Shown: one piece after another, positions 52,533-61,480 of the stretch
How positions within the stretch are numbered: the stretch's first letter is position 1
Layout of the letters: each line of letters begins with the position of its first letter
Program-made: the position numbers and the translations under genes
Source: Buttiauxella izardii
Lineage (GTDB): Bacteria; Pseudomonadota; Gammaproteobacteria; Enterobacterales; Enterobacteriaceae
Reading direction: 5' to 3'
Assembly (NCBI RefSeq): GCF_003601925.1
Contig: NZ_QZWH01000056.1
Location: 1 to 64,000, forward strand
DNA length: 64,000 nucleotides
Notes under the pieces: generated by a model
The model's input: only the letters and a program-made list of their open reading frames with translations
What the model was told of the DNA's origin: nothing
Database searches by the model: none

Positions 52533-53553
52533 AAAATAGCCTCATGTTATTTTGATAATGATATTTTTGCTTTGGCCTTTTGCCTCCAAACTTTGTTCTA
52601 CATCTTTTATCTATTTCGCAGGCGCCACTATTTTCCATATCCATTAGCGTATATATTCTTTCTTCTTCAGGCAAAAAGTGAAATATTTTATCCATTTCCC
52701 ACTCTTCATTATATTTTTCTGCAATATTGCTTTGGTTTATAGTGAACCAAAATAAACATTCTTCGCTATTCATTCCTCCTCTATCAGAAAAAATCCAATT
52801 AATCCCTCTTTCACAGCCAGGCCCCGAAATAACAAAGTTCATTTCTGTAAATGGAAAGTCAACTATGTATGTTAAATCCACAAATATTTGATAAGCAAGA
52901 AAATCGCCAATCCCAGCGAATGATTTAAGATGATTGAATACTTCTAACTGATTTGCCGCAGATTTTACTCCCTTTACTATTTTATCTTGGTTATAAAAAA
53001 CAAACTTGATCATCCTGATAATCATGTTCATTTCCGTTTTATGCTCTTTATCTTCTAAAAATCTTCCAAAATTAACTTTTGGTCCGCCAAGTATATACGC
53101 GGCGCTAAAAAAAACATACTTTGGATTCTTTATTGACATATCATGAGTTTTTTCTCTAATTGTATGATCAATATCAATTACTGTCATTCTCGAAAAATCA
53201 AAAGGAGCATTAATTTCATGTAAGGTCTCACTTTTGTTTATTACCCTAAAGAGAAATGAATTGAGTATTTTGTTTTCGTAACTCACATTGCTATTGTTAA
53301 TTACATTAGCCAATAGCCATTTTGTTTCTCTATCCCATGTTCTCTTGGTATTAACGAATTTATAGCTCCTCAAAATTTCATCATCTGTCCAATAAGGTGG
53401 GTGTTTAAGTATTTCCTTCTTGTAATATATAGAGGTTCTTTCTCGTTGATGATAAAACCATTCTCTTATAACATCTTCATTCAATATTGGTTTGGCGGTT
53501 TTTATTTTAATGTCACTAACATTACAAAATAGTTGATCGTTTTTATTATCCAT
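52531..53553 (-). CDS. Helix-hairpin-helix protein similar to HMUDK helical/AGPT-type DNA-modification enzymes
   Basis: A 340-residue largely helical protein. REWFYHQRERTSIYYKKEIL at the start and LKSFAGIGDFLAYQIFVDL, a glycosylase-type helix-hairpin-helix, resemble the 5-hydroxymethyl-dU DNA kinase helical (HMUDK_hel) and thymine-pyrophosphorylase families of hypermodified phages. The following TYIVDFPFTEMNFVISGPGCERGINWI is also typical. The start overlaps the kinase gene by eight bases and follows AGAGGAAC. Its likely substrate is a modified base in DNA; the exact reaction cannot be read. Confidence 0.72.
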   Translation of the reverse strand: MDNKNDQLFCNVSDIKIKTAKPILNEDVIREWFYHQRERTSIYYKKEILKHPPYWTDDEILRSYKFVNTKRTWDRETKWLLANVINNSNVSYENKILNSFLFRVINKSETLHEINAPFDFSRMTVIDIDHTIREKTHDMSIKNPKYVFFSAAYILGGPKVNFGRFLEDKEHKTEMNMIIRMIKFVFYNQDKIVKGVKSAANQLEVFNHLKSFAGIGDFLAYQIFVDLTYIVDFPFTEMNFVISGPGCERGINWIFSDRGGMNSEECLFWFTINQSNIAEKYNEEWEMDKIFHFLPEEERIYTLMDMENSGACEIDKRCRTKFGGKRPKQKYHYQNNMRLF

Positions 53554-54103
53554 TAGATAGTTCCTCTTCAAAGAAAAATTTAAAACTATCTATCCCGCTT
53601 GTATTGTTATGAAAGTGATAATCGGCCTTTTCTTTATTCTCAATTACATGATTATCAATTTCATATTTTTTATAATCATTTGCTTCCCTTTCTATATAGA
53701 TTACAGTGAAATGATTATCCTTACACCATATGAACTCTTCATTAGATCTTATATCAGTAATTATTATTCTTCTTTCATTACCCTTACTATTTGACTTTAA
53801 AAGGTTTAACTCTTCTGATAGCATTCTAATAAATATCTTATCTTCAATCTCTCTTAACTTATTTAGGCTTAACCATATATCTCTTGGGGAACAACTGATT
53901 AGTTCACCAGTCGATAAGGAAATATTTAGTGGGAGTGTTTTTTCTTCAGAAGGATAATCTTTTTCGAACCATGGGTAAATGTAATGCGCTAATTTTTTCA
54001 GTTGATCACTAAATGATAATCGTGTAAAGCCATGATTATATATCAGATAATTTGCGAGGAAATCTTTCCCACTACCTGATATACCCATGAAAGCAATTTT
54101 CAT
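53546..54103 (-). CDS. P-loop deoxynucleotide kinase-like protein
   Basis: A 185-residue P-loop kinase. GISGSGKDFLANYL is Walker A, TRLSFSDQLKKLAH follows in the way of phage dNMP kinases, and IIITDIRSNEEF is the Walker B region. A lid-like arginine-rich part follows. It should phosphorylate a (modified) deoxynucleoside monophosphate, here most plausibly the product of the upstream thymidylate-synthase-like enzyme. ATGA overlap with that gene shows coupling. Confidence 0.8.
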   Translation of the reverse strand: MKIAFMGISGSGKDFLANYLIYNHGFTRLSFSDQLKKLAHYIYPWFEKDYPSEEKTLPLNISLSTGELISCSPRDIWLSLNKLREIEDKIFIRMLSEELNLLKSNSKGNERRIIITDIRSNEEFIWCKDNHFTVIYIEREANDYKKYEIDNHVIENKEKADYHFHNNTSGIDSFKFFFEEELSNG

Positions 54104-55185
54104 AGATTTCCCTTGTTGGATTTATTAAAGTAGTTTGAATTTACGCTTAAACTGAACTCATAACTTAATTTTGTGCTCAATGCTATTGGCTCATCAAATC
54201 TAACTTGATATATATATGATAAAGCAGCTTCTGCATATCCCCATAATAGATTGTTTTCTATTTTCACAGAGTGTTTATCGAATATATTTTTTAGCTTAGT
54301 AACTTCCTGAGTAAAAGTTTTAACGTTATGCGGTGAGCCTGTTATCTTTGAATCAAGAAATGAGACTATTTCACAGAATAACATTTTTATACCAAGTAAT
54401 GATGATGGGAATGAAATTTCATCATTATTGACTAAATCGGTTATTTGTATTTCCTTACAGTTAAAAATATCTCTAGCTTGCTCAATCCTATCTTCATAAA
54501 TATGCAGATTTGTTATTGAATGATGCAAATACCCTAGTTTGATTTGACTATCAACTTCTCGCTGTAATATAGATAGCACAATCTCCTGGAGTAAACTAAA
54601 TTCAAAAATATTAATATTGCTTACACCGAATATTAAATCCCCACTTCTTTGGATTATTTTAATATTTAGTTTCTTATCCGGAGTGATAAAGAAATGAATT
54701 AAATTATTACAGGGTATGTCAACGCTATTCTCTAAGTTGTATTTCTTTCTAAGACTGTCATTAGTGTCTCTATCAGGCATGTATAAACTGATAACGGCTC
54801 GCCTAGTAAAAATTCCGTCATTTTTGAATTGTTGTACAACGTTCTCTAGTTGCCCATGAGCGTAAAGCCTTTCTCCATAAGCAGCTCGCCAAATGATCCC
54901 ATCATCTGAATATTTAGGAGCTCTTGGCAGAAAAAAAGTTAAATATGGATGAATCCGATTATCCCCTGCAAAAACCCACATTGCCTCAGCGAAAGTTGAG
55001 AATATGTTGTTTTTTCGACCGACTAAACTTAAATGCCTTGATCTTGGATTCTGCAGGATCATACTAACATCATAGATAGTTATAGCATTCCCATTCCTAG
55101 TCGGTATGTTGACACCCTCAAAGAGCACTTTTTCTATGACCTTCATCATTAGATCGTTAATAGTATCTCCGTAGATGGTGTGCAT
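54100..55185 (-). CDS. Thymidylate-synthase-like enzyme (putative dUMP hydroxymethylase)
   Basis: A 361-residue ThyA-fold protein. The nucleophile is C159 in VDIPCNNLIHFFI, where ThyA has PCH; the phosphate-binding part is QRSGDLIFGVSNINIFEF, and LHIY replaces the H-x-Y of ThyA. These changes fit the branch that includes dUMP and dCMP hydroxymethylases more than true thymidylate synthase. It is longer than ThyA (264). First gene of the leftward operon, very AT-rich. The expected product is 5-hydroxymethyl-dUMP, by inference from neighbours. Confidence 0.78.
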   Translation of the reverse strand: MHTIYGDTINDLMMKVIEKVLFEGVNIPTRNGNAITIYDVSMILQNPRSRHLSLVGRKNNIFSTFAEAMWVFAGDNRIHPYLTFFLPRAPKYSDDGIIWRAAYGERLYAHGQLENVVQQFKNDGIFTRRAVISLYMPDRDTNDSLRKKYNLENSVDIPCNNLIHFFITPDKKLNIKIIQRSGDLIFGVSNINIFEFSLLQEIVLSILQREVDSQIKLGYLHHSITNLHIYEDRIEQARDIFNCKEIQITDLVNNDEISFPSSLLGIKMLFCEIVSFLDSKITGSPHNVKTFTQEVTKLKNIFDKHSVKIENNLLWGYAEAALSYIYQVRFDEPIALSTKLSYEFSLSVNSNYFNKSNKGNL

Positions 55186-55739
55186 AAACCAAACCTCATG
55201 CTATGTAAGTACAATCCATTAATTGATAAATTGTGTTTGACTTTTGATATAAATTTTTACTCCCACTGCATCAGTGATGCCAAGATGAGAATAATCCCAT
55301 TTTCTGTTAAGAATGGACTCGAATTCGCTAGCCAAGTGAGTGTCATAGTCAGCAAGTCATAACCGCGCTCCAAGCTACCGCCCTCAGCTGCATAAGCACT
55401 GCATGTGTATAGGGGAGCGAACCGTCAATCTCGCAATCAGATAACGACTAAAAATTGAATTTTATTAGCTGCAGGATGATTAATCGAGTTATTTGAGATA
55501 AAAGATGTCCCTGATAAGTAAGAAGATGTGCAAATGGTGATGTAAGTAACAATCCTTTAGCCATTCTCACCGAAGAACAAATGGCACAGTGATCTCACTT
55601 GATCTTTGAAGGCTGCTACAGCTGCTACATGTAGCAGGTTGTAGCAGGGCACCGAGATACATTATCGAATTTTTTACCGAGAAATGTGTCAATTATGTTA
55701 ATTGACTGGGTGAGGATAAATACCTCACCCAGAGTGCTA
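55186..55739. promoter_or_regulatory. Intergenic region with CTGCTACA repeats
   Basis: No gene is seen in 554 bases, which include the promoter of the TS-like operon. At 55613-55647 the octamer CTGCTACA occurs twice and its complement TGTAGCAG twice, forming a symmetric cluster (two per strand). It could be an iteron-like replication site, a binding site of AlpA/Gp2-type proteins, or an operator. Confidence 0.5.
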
Positions 55740-56438
55740 TTAACAGGCTAATCCGCCTAAGCGTGGACACTGGCTTGTGCCAAAGTTACGGTTGCTGCTG
55801 TGGGTATCCTTGGTTCTAGTCTTCGCCAGATACGCCAGTCGAATCAGAAAACTCCAGTAAACAGGGTTACGATCCAAGGCATCGAACTTGGTAAACCTGT
55901 AAACAGCATTAGGTGGGAATTCAGCTAATGTCGCGTAATCTTCGTGAGCAAGCCCTACAGCACTGCACCAGGCTTTCTGTATTCGGGTTGCCATATTTTT
56001 AGCATTGAGTTCTTGGTAATTGCCCAGGTACCCATACACATCTGCATTAAACAACAACATCAGGTGGTAATGGGGATGCTCGCTTGTATCGCGTTCTCTA
56101 CACCACCCATAAGATGGTAATGTTGGATTACCCGGTCTCCTGGACCGGTTATGATCTGCCCTTAACTGGCTTTTCAGTGAATCGAAGAAGCGAGTAATTG
56201 CCTGCGGATCATCACGCTGGAAGCACAGTGGTAGATCAGGCTCTCCCGGTACATGGGACTGGGCGAATCTCGGGTCAGTACGAATAGCGAGTATCCGGTT
56301 ATGCTGCTCCAGCGTGTCATAGACCATGTTAAGTAGTGAGATGAGAATATCTAGGTCAATAGGTGATCTATACCTTCTGGATGCTATCGCTACCAAGTCA
56401 TCAATTTCTTCATTGCTAAGCTCATATTGTGATTTCAT
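55740..56438 (-). CDS. YfjJ/YagK inovirus-Gp2-like protein
   Basis: A 232-residue protein of the inovirus Gp2/YagK-YfjJ family. WCRERDTSEHPHYHLMLLFNADVYGYLG is its core signature, with an HxH motif like that of rolling-circle initiators, and YWSFLIRLAYLAKTRTKD its end. CP4-57 has YfjJ in the same place, after YfjI. It may replicate the excised element. AAGGATTATT precedes the ATG. Confidence 0.85.
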   Translation of the reverse strand: MKSQYELSNEEIDDLVAIASRRYRSPIDLDILISLLNMVYDTLEQHNRILAIRTDPRFAQSHVPGEPDLPLCFQRDDPQAITRFFDSLKSQLRADHNRSRRPGNPTLPSYGWCRERDTSEHPHYHLMLLFNADVYGYLGNYQELNAKNMATRIQKAWCSAVGLAHEDYATLAEFPPNAVYRFTKFDALDRNPVYWSFLIRLAYLAKTRTKDTHSSNRNFGTSQCPRLGGLAC

Positions 56439-56685
56439 AATAATCCTTCATTCTGTAAATATTAATCATTAGGTAATGGGTAGCCCTCACGCTACCCATG
56501 TGATGTTGGATATAATCCCTAGTGGGGGGATATGCAGGTATAAGATTAGAGTATTGATGAAGGTATATTACATATACCAGTTAAAACCCATTGATTACCC
56601 TCGCTAATAAATTAAGCTAAATCCGCAGCGTGACTAGCTTCAAGAATAAAATATATTAATCAGAAAGACATTGGTTACTCTGAAG

Positions 56686-58197
56686 TTATTCATGCCTTGG
56701 TAGTTTATTAAAACCAACAGACCCAGATGAAATTAATGGTATGTTTAATGCAATAGCCAAATCTTCAGGCTTAATTTCTGAACCAATGAGTTTCACGTAA
56801 TCAACACCACCCTCCTTGAATAACTGAACCTTTCCATCACTTTCAAGCTTATTTAAAGCAGATATCAGGCGCTCTATGCTCCTAAGAGAATTTGGACCAT
56901 CTCTACGAATGCTATGCCTCCTAAAGTCGTAAGATTTATTACTGGGAACATGTTCCTCAAGCCAAAAAAACAATATTTCAGAATCACTATATTTTCTGGT
57001 GGAATCTATTTTCATCATCAAATGATTAATAAACCATTCAGTTATTTTAAACGCTGATACCAAAGTCTCCTTAGTAATTATTGGTGAGTCGGGTGTAATA
57101 AACATTTGCATTACAGCTGCAATTCTTGAAGCATGCTCCATAAATCGAGCACCAAAATCATCATAATGGTGTAGTTCGCCTCCTTTTTTTATTTTTTCCT
57201 GAATTTCTCCACTCTGTGAATTCCAGGCGACTTGTGCCTCCGGAGAAAAAGTAACACAGATACGTTCTTCATTTTTCTCTCTGCGCTTTATCCCATCCTG
57301 CATATGCTTAGTGAGAAGACAGAAAAATTCCTCAAGTACTGCCTCGTCAGACCATGAACAGGCATCAGGGATGTTGCATAGTTCAGGTATCTGTTCTAGG
57401 TCAACTAACAAAAAACGGGCTAAACATCCTGTACTCCGTATACCTTTACCTTGTTTGCCCACCATAGAGTCGTTAAATATCTCCGATTGCAGTAACATTA
57501 GTATTGTCAGCCGAACATCATCAGCATCATAACTCTCACGGGATGCTCTGCTATCAGAAATCCGTCCCTCTCCCCACGCCGAGTTGAGTGCTGGTGTGTT
57601 GCGGAATAGATTACTGCCAAACAATCCGCCAGCTTCATCAGAACCGAGCATCAATGACGGAGATCCCAACGCTAATACCTTTATAAGTCCCTCAATTGTA
57701 GAATCATGAATAATAAGACGTGGTCTTACCGGTTCTACTGGCTCTCTTATCTGGCATTCCTCAATTGCTTTGAGTGCGTCGTTCTCATCAACAGCATCAG
57801 CTTTATTGAATTGCTTGTTAAGCTTCTTTAACTCAGCTTTCCAAGATGCTCGCTTTATTTCATAAAGCTTTTCCTTTACCAGAAAATCATCTTTCAGCTC
57901 TTTTTCCAGTCGGTAGATAGGCTCCATTAACAGCTTGAATACGGTTGATTTCCTGCTACCTGAGCGTGCCAATAGCATGAGATAAAGTGATGTAAAGGTT
58001 CTCCCATTTTTAAGCTGAACATCAAATTTGTCCTGGCAGGCAAGTGCCATTACCCCAAGTAACACTATTAAAATAAGTTCAGCGGCGGCTCCTGTTTTAT
58101 AATGTATATAACTTATTAACCGTTGTGCAAAAGTGGGAAGTGTCTTGAATTTGAGACAAAGCTCTTTATTTTGCGATGAACTATTTTTTTTAGACAT
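56686..58197 (-). CDS. yfjI: YfjI-like DUF3987 primase/helicase-type protein
   Basis: A 503-residue protein like YfjI of CP4-57 (469). Walker A-like ARSGSRKSTVFKLL and the aspartate-rich LGSDEAGGLFGSNLFRNTPALNSAWGEGR region mark the P-loop core of DUF3987. This family is linked to replication of P4-like elements. It lies between AlpA and the Gp2-like gene as in CP4-57. Function has not been shown. Confidence 0.87.
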   Translation of the reverse strand: MSKKNSSSQNKELCLKFKTLPTFAQRLISYIHYKTGAAAELILIVLLGVMALACQDKFDVQLKNGRTFTSLYLMLLARSGSRKSTVFKLLMEPIYRLEKELKDDFLVKEKLYEIKRASWKAELKKLNKQFNKADAVDENDALKAIEECQIREPVEPVRPRLIIHDSTIEGLIKVLALGSPSLMLGSDEAGGLFGSNLFRNTPALNSAWGEGRISDSRASRESYDADDVRLTILMLLQSEIFNDSMVGKQGKGIRSTGCLARFLLVDLEQIPELCNIPDACSWSDEAVLEEFFCLLTKHMQDGIKRREKNEERICVTFSPEAQVAWNSQSGEIQEKIKKGGELHHYDDFGARFMEHASRIAAVMQMFITPDSPIITKETLVSAFKITEWFINHLMMKIDSTRKYSDSEILFFWLEEHVPSNKSYDFRRHSIRRDGPNSLRSIERLISALNKLESDGKVQLFKEGGVDYVKLIGSEIKPEDLAIALNIPLISSGSVGFNKLPRHE

Positions 58198-58223
58198 ACA
58201 TCCTATCTAGCTCCTCTTTTAGA

Positions 58224-58436
58224 TTAATTGATAAGACTACGATGCAACAACCACTCATCGATTTCTGATTCAAGCCAACCAACAGATTGTGTCCCAAGTT
58301 TTCTTTTCTTAGGAAAGGTTGGATCGTAACGTGGCGATTTAGGATTCAACCAGTCGTAGATCGTAGCCCGTGATATGCCTGTTTTATGGATAACAGCAGG
58401 TAATCGGAGTATTCTGACTGCAGGTAAAGTGATCAT
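58224..58436 (-). CDS. alpA: AlpA-family regulator
   Basis: A 70-residue AlpA-like winged-helix/MerR-like regulator: VRILRLPAVIHKTGISRATIYDWL and VGWLESEIDEWL are the family's two halves. AlpA of CP4-57 turns on intA and excision. GAGGGG lies ten bases before the chosen ATG. Placed upstream of yfjI in the same direction and close to the integrase. Confidence 0.88.
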   Translation of the reverse strand: MITLPAVRILRLPAVIHKTGISRATIYDWLNPKSPRYDPTFPKKRKLGTQSVGWLESEIDEWLLHRSLIN

Positions 58437-58560
58437 GCTTGTTTGCCCCTCATTGGTTCGCTTTGGTTGTGAGAGATTAGCCGGAATCTGAAATGTAAAA
58501 AATGTAGCTACCAAAAAAATATTTTTTACAGCATCTAAGTAATTGATAAGGATAGTTAAA

Positions 58561-59553
58561 ATGATATATCTTTCTAAGTTGCATGAAAAAAACGGACGTA
58601 AACTTGAAGAGCTCTCGAAGGCGATGACTAATTGCGAATGGAAGGAACACGCTCACGCATTGGATGAACATTACCCAGTGATGCAGGAGGAGCTTGCAAG
58701 AATGAAATTAGTTTATTTTGATCCTGCAAGGATGGGTACAGAAGTATCGTCTTATGCTGAGCTACCACCAGGAGGGTCCAGATACCATCAGGTAAACGGA
58801 GTTCTGCTAAGAAAGGAGGAGGCCAATGCTATATATAATCCTATAAAAGAATGCTGGAGAGATTTGGAAAGCCGAATTTTCAGGGAGACAATGAAACCAC
58901 TTGTCTTGGATAATTCAATAGAAGATGTATTCATCGCACATTTGGTGTACGCCTCAATGTCGTATCAATGGGGAGTATCCGTTATACAAGATGATGAACA
59001 AGTTGCGTTTGATGCTCTGTTTACGGCTTCTGAGCTATTAGATAAATGTCTCGGAATGGTTTGGGTTAAAATCGAAGATGATAAAATAACGAAACTATCT
59101 AAGATCAGGTGTAATGCAGGAAAAAAAGGAGGTACTAAAAAGGCTGATGTATATAAAATTATACAGGAGGAGCTTGTCAGGTTAATTTATAAAAATTCTC
59201 CTGAGGATGGTTGGAAAAACAAGAGCGCTGTAATTGAGGATGTCATAAATCCATTGTGGGCTTTCATCGAAAAAAATAACTTTCAAGGCTCACATGTAAG
59301 CAGTGAAGAATCACTGCGCGAGATAATCTTAAAAAGATGGTCAGTACAGGTTGATGATGTGAAACATGCCTTTGATGCTAAGTTATCAAAAACTAACAAA
59401 ACTAACAAAACTAACAAAACTAACAAAACTAACAAAACTAACAAAACTAACAAAACTAACAAAACTAACAAAACTAACAAAACTAACAAAACTAACAAAA
59501 CTAACAAAACTAACAAAACTAACAAAACTAACAAAACTAAGATGAGTAAATGA
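58561..59553 (+). CDS. Unknown protein with 16 Thr-Asn-Lys repeats
   Basis: A 330-residue protein. Residues 1-277 are an acidic/basic helical sequence with no family I recognise (EELSKAMTNCEWKEHAHALD near the start). The C-terminus is sixteen exact TNK tripeptides and then TKMSK, giving a strongly basic, unstructured tail. It is the only plus-strand gene between AlpA and the integrase. AGGATAG precedes the ATG. A nucleic-acid-binding role for the tail is a guess. Confidence 0.65.
   Translation: MIYLSKLHEKNGRKLEELSKAMTNCEWKEHAHALDEHYPVMQEELARMKLVYFDPARMGTEVSSYAELPPGGSRYHQVNGVLLRKEEANAIYNPIKECWRDLESRIFRETMKPLVLDNSIEDVFIAHLVYASMSYQWGVSVIQDDEQVAFDALFTASELLDKCLGMVWVKIEDDKITKLSKIRCNAGKKGGTKKADVYKIIQEELVRLIYKNSPEDGWKNKSAVIEDVINPLWAFIEKNNFQGSHVSSEESLREIILKRWSVQVDDVKHAFDAKLSKTNKTNKTNKTNKTNKTNKTNKTNKTNKTNKTNKTNKTNKTNKTNKTNKTKMSK
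59392..59535. repeat. Sixteen tandem 9-bp repeats (ACTAACAAA)
   Basis: Sixteen identical units inside the coding sequence. Because nine is a multiple of three, length change keeps the frame and only alters the number of TNK units. Confidence 0.97.
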
Positions 59554-59613
59554 AATGTTAATGCTGGTTACCGACAAAGGTGTAAGCGCCCATTCTGAGC
59601 GCTTACACCGTTA

Positions 59614-60855
59614 TTAGCCGACAAGCCTTATACCTCGAATGCCATCTCCAATCATGCTTCCTAGATCAGCAGCCATAACGAAGTCAGCCCACCACTGCAT
59701 CATAGGACGTCGTTGCTCAAGATAGTCACTGCGGTTATATGCTCGACGGACTTCATTCTTGTCCACATGGGCAAGTGCTGCCTCAATAACATCAGGTGGA
59801 AAGCCTTGTTCATTAAGGGCCGTACTGGCGATGGATCGCAGACCGTGTGACACAAGCACCCCACCAAAACCTGCACGTTTTAGCGAAGCGTTAACCGTCT
59901 GGCTATTCATTGGCTGGTTGGGCTTGATACGGCTAGGGAAGATAAATTCCCGGTTGCCACTTAACGGCTTCATCATTTCCAATATCGCAATTGCTTCATC
60001 TGACAATGGAACAGTGTGGTCACGGTTCATTTTCATGCGTGATGCGGGGATTTTCCATTCTCGCGCTTCCAGATCCACTTCATCCCAGCGAGCCTCAGCT
60101 GCTTCGGCTGGGCGAGTGATTGTAAGAAGCTGCCACATGAACAAGCATCGTGTTGACTGAATAATGTTGGCGGTACGCATAGTCTGCATGAGTTGAGGTA
60201 ACTGATCCGGGCGGATGCTTGGCATGTTCTTCTTCTGAGGCTTCTCAAAGGCTTTGCCAATATTGACGCTAGGAACCGCATCAATTAGGCCAGTATTTTG
60301 AGCATAAACCATGACCTCATTGATTCGTTGGCACAGGCGTCGTACGGTTTCCAGCGCTCCTCTGGCCTGAACCGGTTGAACGGCCTGAACCAGTGTATGA
60401 GCTTTAATATCTGTAATAGTGATATCGCCAATCGCTGGTAAAACATCTCTCTCCAGCGAGCGCCAGATATCCTCTGCGTAGTCCTCGGTCACACTGGCTT
60501 TCTTCACATTCCACCAACGTTCAGCTACGAGTTGGAAAGTGTTGGTTTTGGCTTCAAGTGAACTGCGGAGTTGTTCTTGCTGATGCTCCTGAGGATCGAT
60601 TTGTTTTGCGAGGAGAACGCGAGCCTCTGCCCGGTAGCTTCGAGCATCGGCAAGAGTAACTGAAGGGTAGGGCCCTATGCTCTTCTTCGCTCGTTTCTTG
60701 GTGACAGGACGAATGTAGCGAAACTGCCATATTTTGCTGCCGGTGGATTTGATGAGTAGCTCAAGGCCATCGCCATCATAGATAACGTAGTCCGCTTCCT
60801 TGGGTTTGGCGGATTCGATTTCTTTGACGGATAAAGGTTTGGTTTGTCTTGCCAT
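59614..60855 (-). CDS. intA: IntA-type tyrosine integrase
   Basis: A 413-residue P4-family tyrosine recombinase, the same length as CP4-57 IntA. Residues 1-90 are the arm-binding domain (LSVKEIESAKPKEADYVIYD), followed by the SAM-like core-binding domain and catalytic domain. Catalytic residues: R in TITRPAEAAEARW, the HGLRS box, H in LAHV and the nucleophile Tyr in YNRSDYLEQRR. It lies next to ssrA, its expected target, and should drive integration and, with AlpA, excision. Confidence 0.95.
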   Translation of the reverse strand: MARQTKPLSVKEIESAKPKEADYVIYDGDGLELLIKSTGSKIWQFRYIRPVTKKRAKKSIGPYPSVTLADARSYRAEARVLLAKQIDPQEHQQEQLRSSLEAKTNTFQLVAERWWNVKKASVTEDYAEDIWRSLERDVLPAIGDITITDIKAHTLVQAVQPVQARGALETVRRLCQRINEVMVYAQNTGLIDAVPSVNIGKAFEKPQKKNMPSIRPDQLPQLMQTMRTANIIQSTRCLFMWQLLTITRPAEAAEARWDEVDLEAREWKIPASRMKMNRDHTVPLSDEAIAILEMMKPLSGNREFIFPSRIKPNQPMNSQTVNASLKRAGFGGVLVSHGLRSIASTALNEQGFPPDVIEAALAHVDKNEVRRAYNRSDYLEQRRPMMQWWADFVMAADLGSMIGDGIRGIRLVG

Positions 60856-60874
60856 TGCCGGGTTTCCATAGTTT

Positions 60875-60925
60875 TAGGCACCTCAAAAACAATAAAGCTT
60901 TATGAGGTGCCTAACAAGGTGCCTA
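60875..60925. other. Arm-type integrase site repeats, right end
   Basis: TAGGCACCT at 60875 and the inverted AGGTGCCTA at 60905 and again at 60917. The octamer GGTGCCTA also occurs twice at the left end (15685-15704). Their position between int and att fits arm sites; they may also overlap the int promoter. Confidence 0.55.
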
Positions 60926-60983
60926 AAAGGTTCGGATTTAATTAGTTTGCTTCAGACTTCCCAGGAAAAATTGCAGGCACAAA

Positions 60984-61014
60984 AAAGCCCGCAGGGCTTG
61001 TGCCATGCGGGCTC
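60984..61014 (-). terminator. ssrA: ssrA terminator
   Basis: AGCCCGC/GCGGGCT hairpin with TTTTTT on the minus strand, just beyond the tmRNA 3' end. Its flank matches the displaced copy at 15.5 kb. Confidence 0.85.
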
Positions 61015-61052
61015 TTTAGACTTAATCGGATGACTCTGGTAATCATCGATTG

Positions 61053-61083
61053 AAGATTTTGGTGGAGCTGGGGGGAGTTGAAC
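61053..61083. other. attR: 3' end of intact ssrA
   Basis: The last bases of tmRNA and its immediate flank, repeated in degenerate form at 15602-15630. Integration restored a complete tmRNA gene on this side. Confidence 0.8.
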
Positions 61084-61423
61084 CCCCGTCCGAAATTACT
61101 ACGCCGTCGGTACTACATGCTTAGTCTATCTTTACATTCGCCGGGCAACTGCGGGTAGACACGCCATTACCAAACTATCCTGATTAGTTTTAATGCTTCA
61201 ACCCCAGGCAAGGTTTCCACACGATCTCTTTTGGGTTTGACTTCTCTTTGATCCCCGTCTTAAGAGCGGAAGCTAGGGAGAGAAGGCTCTTAGCAGGTTA
61301 TTAAGCTGCTAGGGCGTAGTTTTCGTCGTTTGCGACTATTTTTTTGCGGCTTTTTACGAGGCAAACCGCCCCTCGGCATGCACCTTGGGTTTCGCGAATC
61401 CCGTCGAATCCAGAATCAGCCCC
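61060..61423 (-). ncRNA. ssrA: tmRNA (ssrA)
   Basis: A complete 364-nt tmRNA that rescues stalled ribosomes. The 5' end GGGGCTGATTCTGGATTCGA and the 3' tRNA-like end with CCA are present. The tag frame at 61298-61333 encodes ANDENYALAA and two stop codons. It is the integration target of the CP4-like island. Confidence 0.97.
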
Positions 61424-61480
61424 ACAAGTGTTTTGTAAGTATAACAGAGTTGTAGCGCCACTTACTACCCCTGATGCCTG

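Noticed and set aside
54100-55185. A second ordinary thymidylate synthase
   Set aside because: PCN in place of PCH, a much greater length and the operon company argue for a hydroxymethylase-type relative.
59283-59577. Minus-strand frames coding poly-(LVLL) and poly-(SFV)
   Set aside because: They are the reverse reading of the 9-bp repeat array, not genes.
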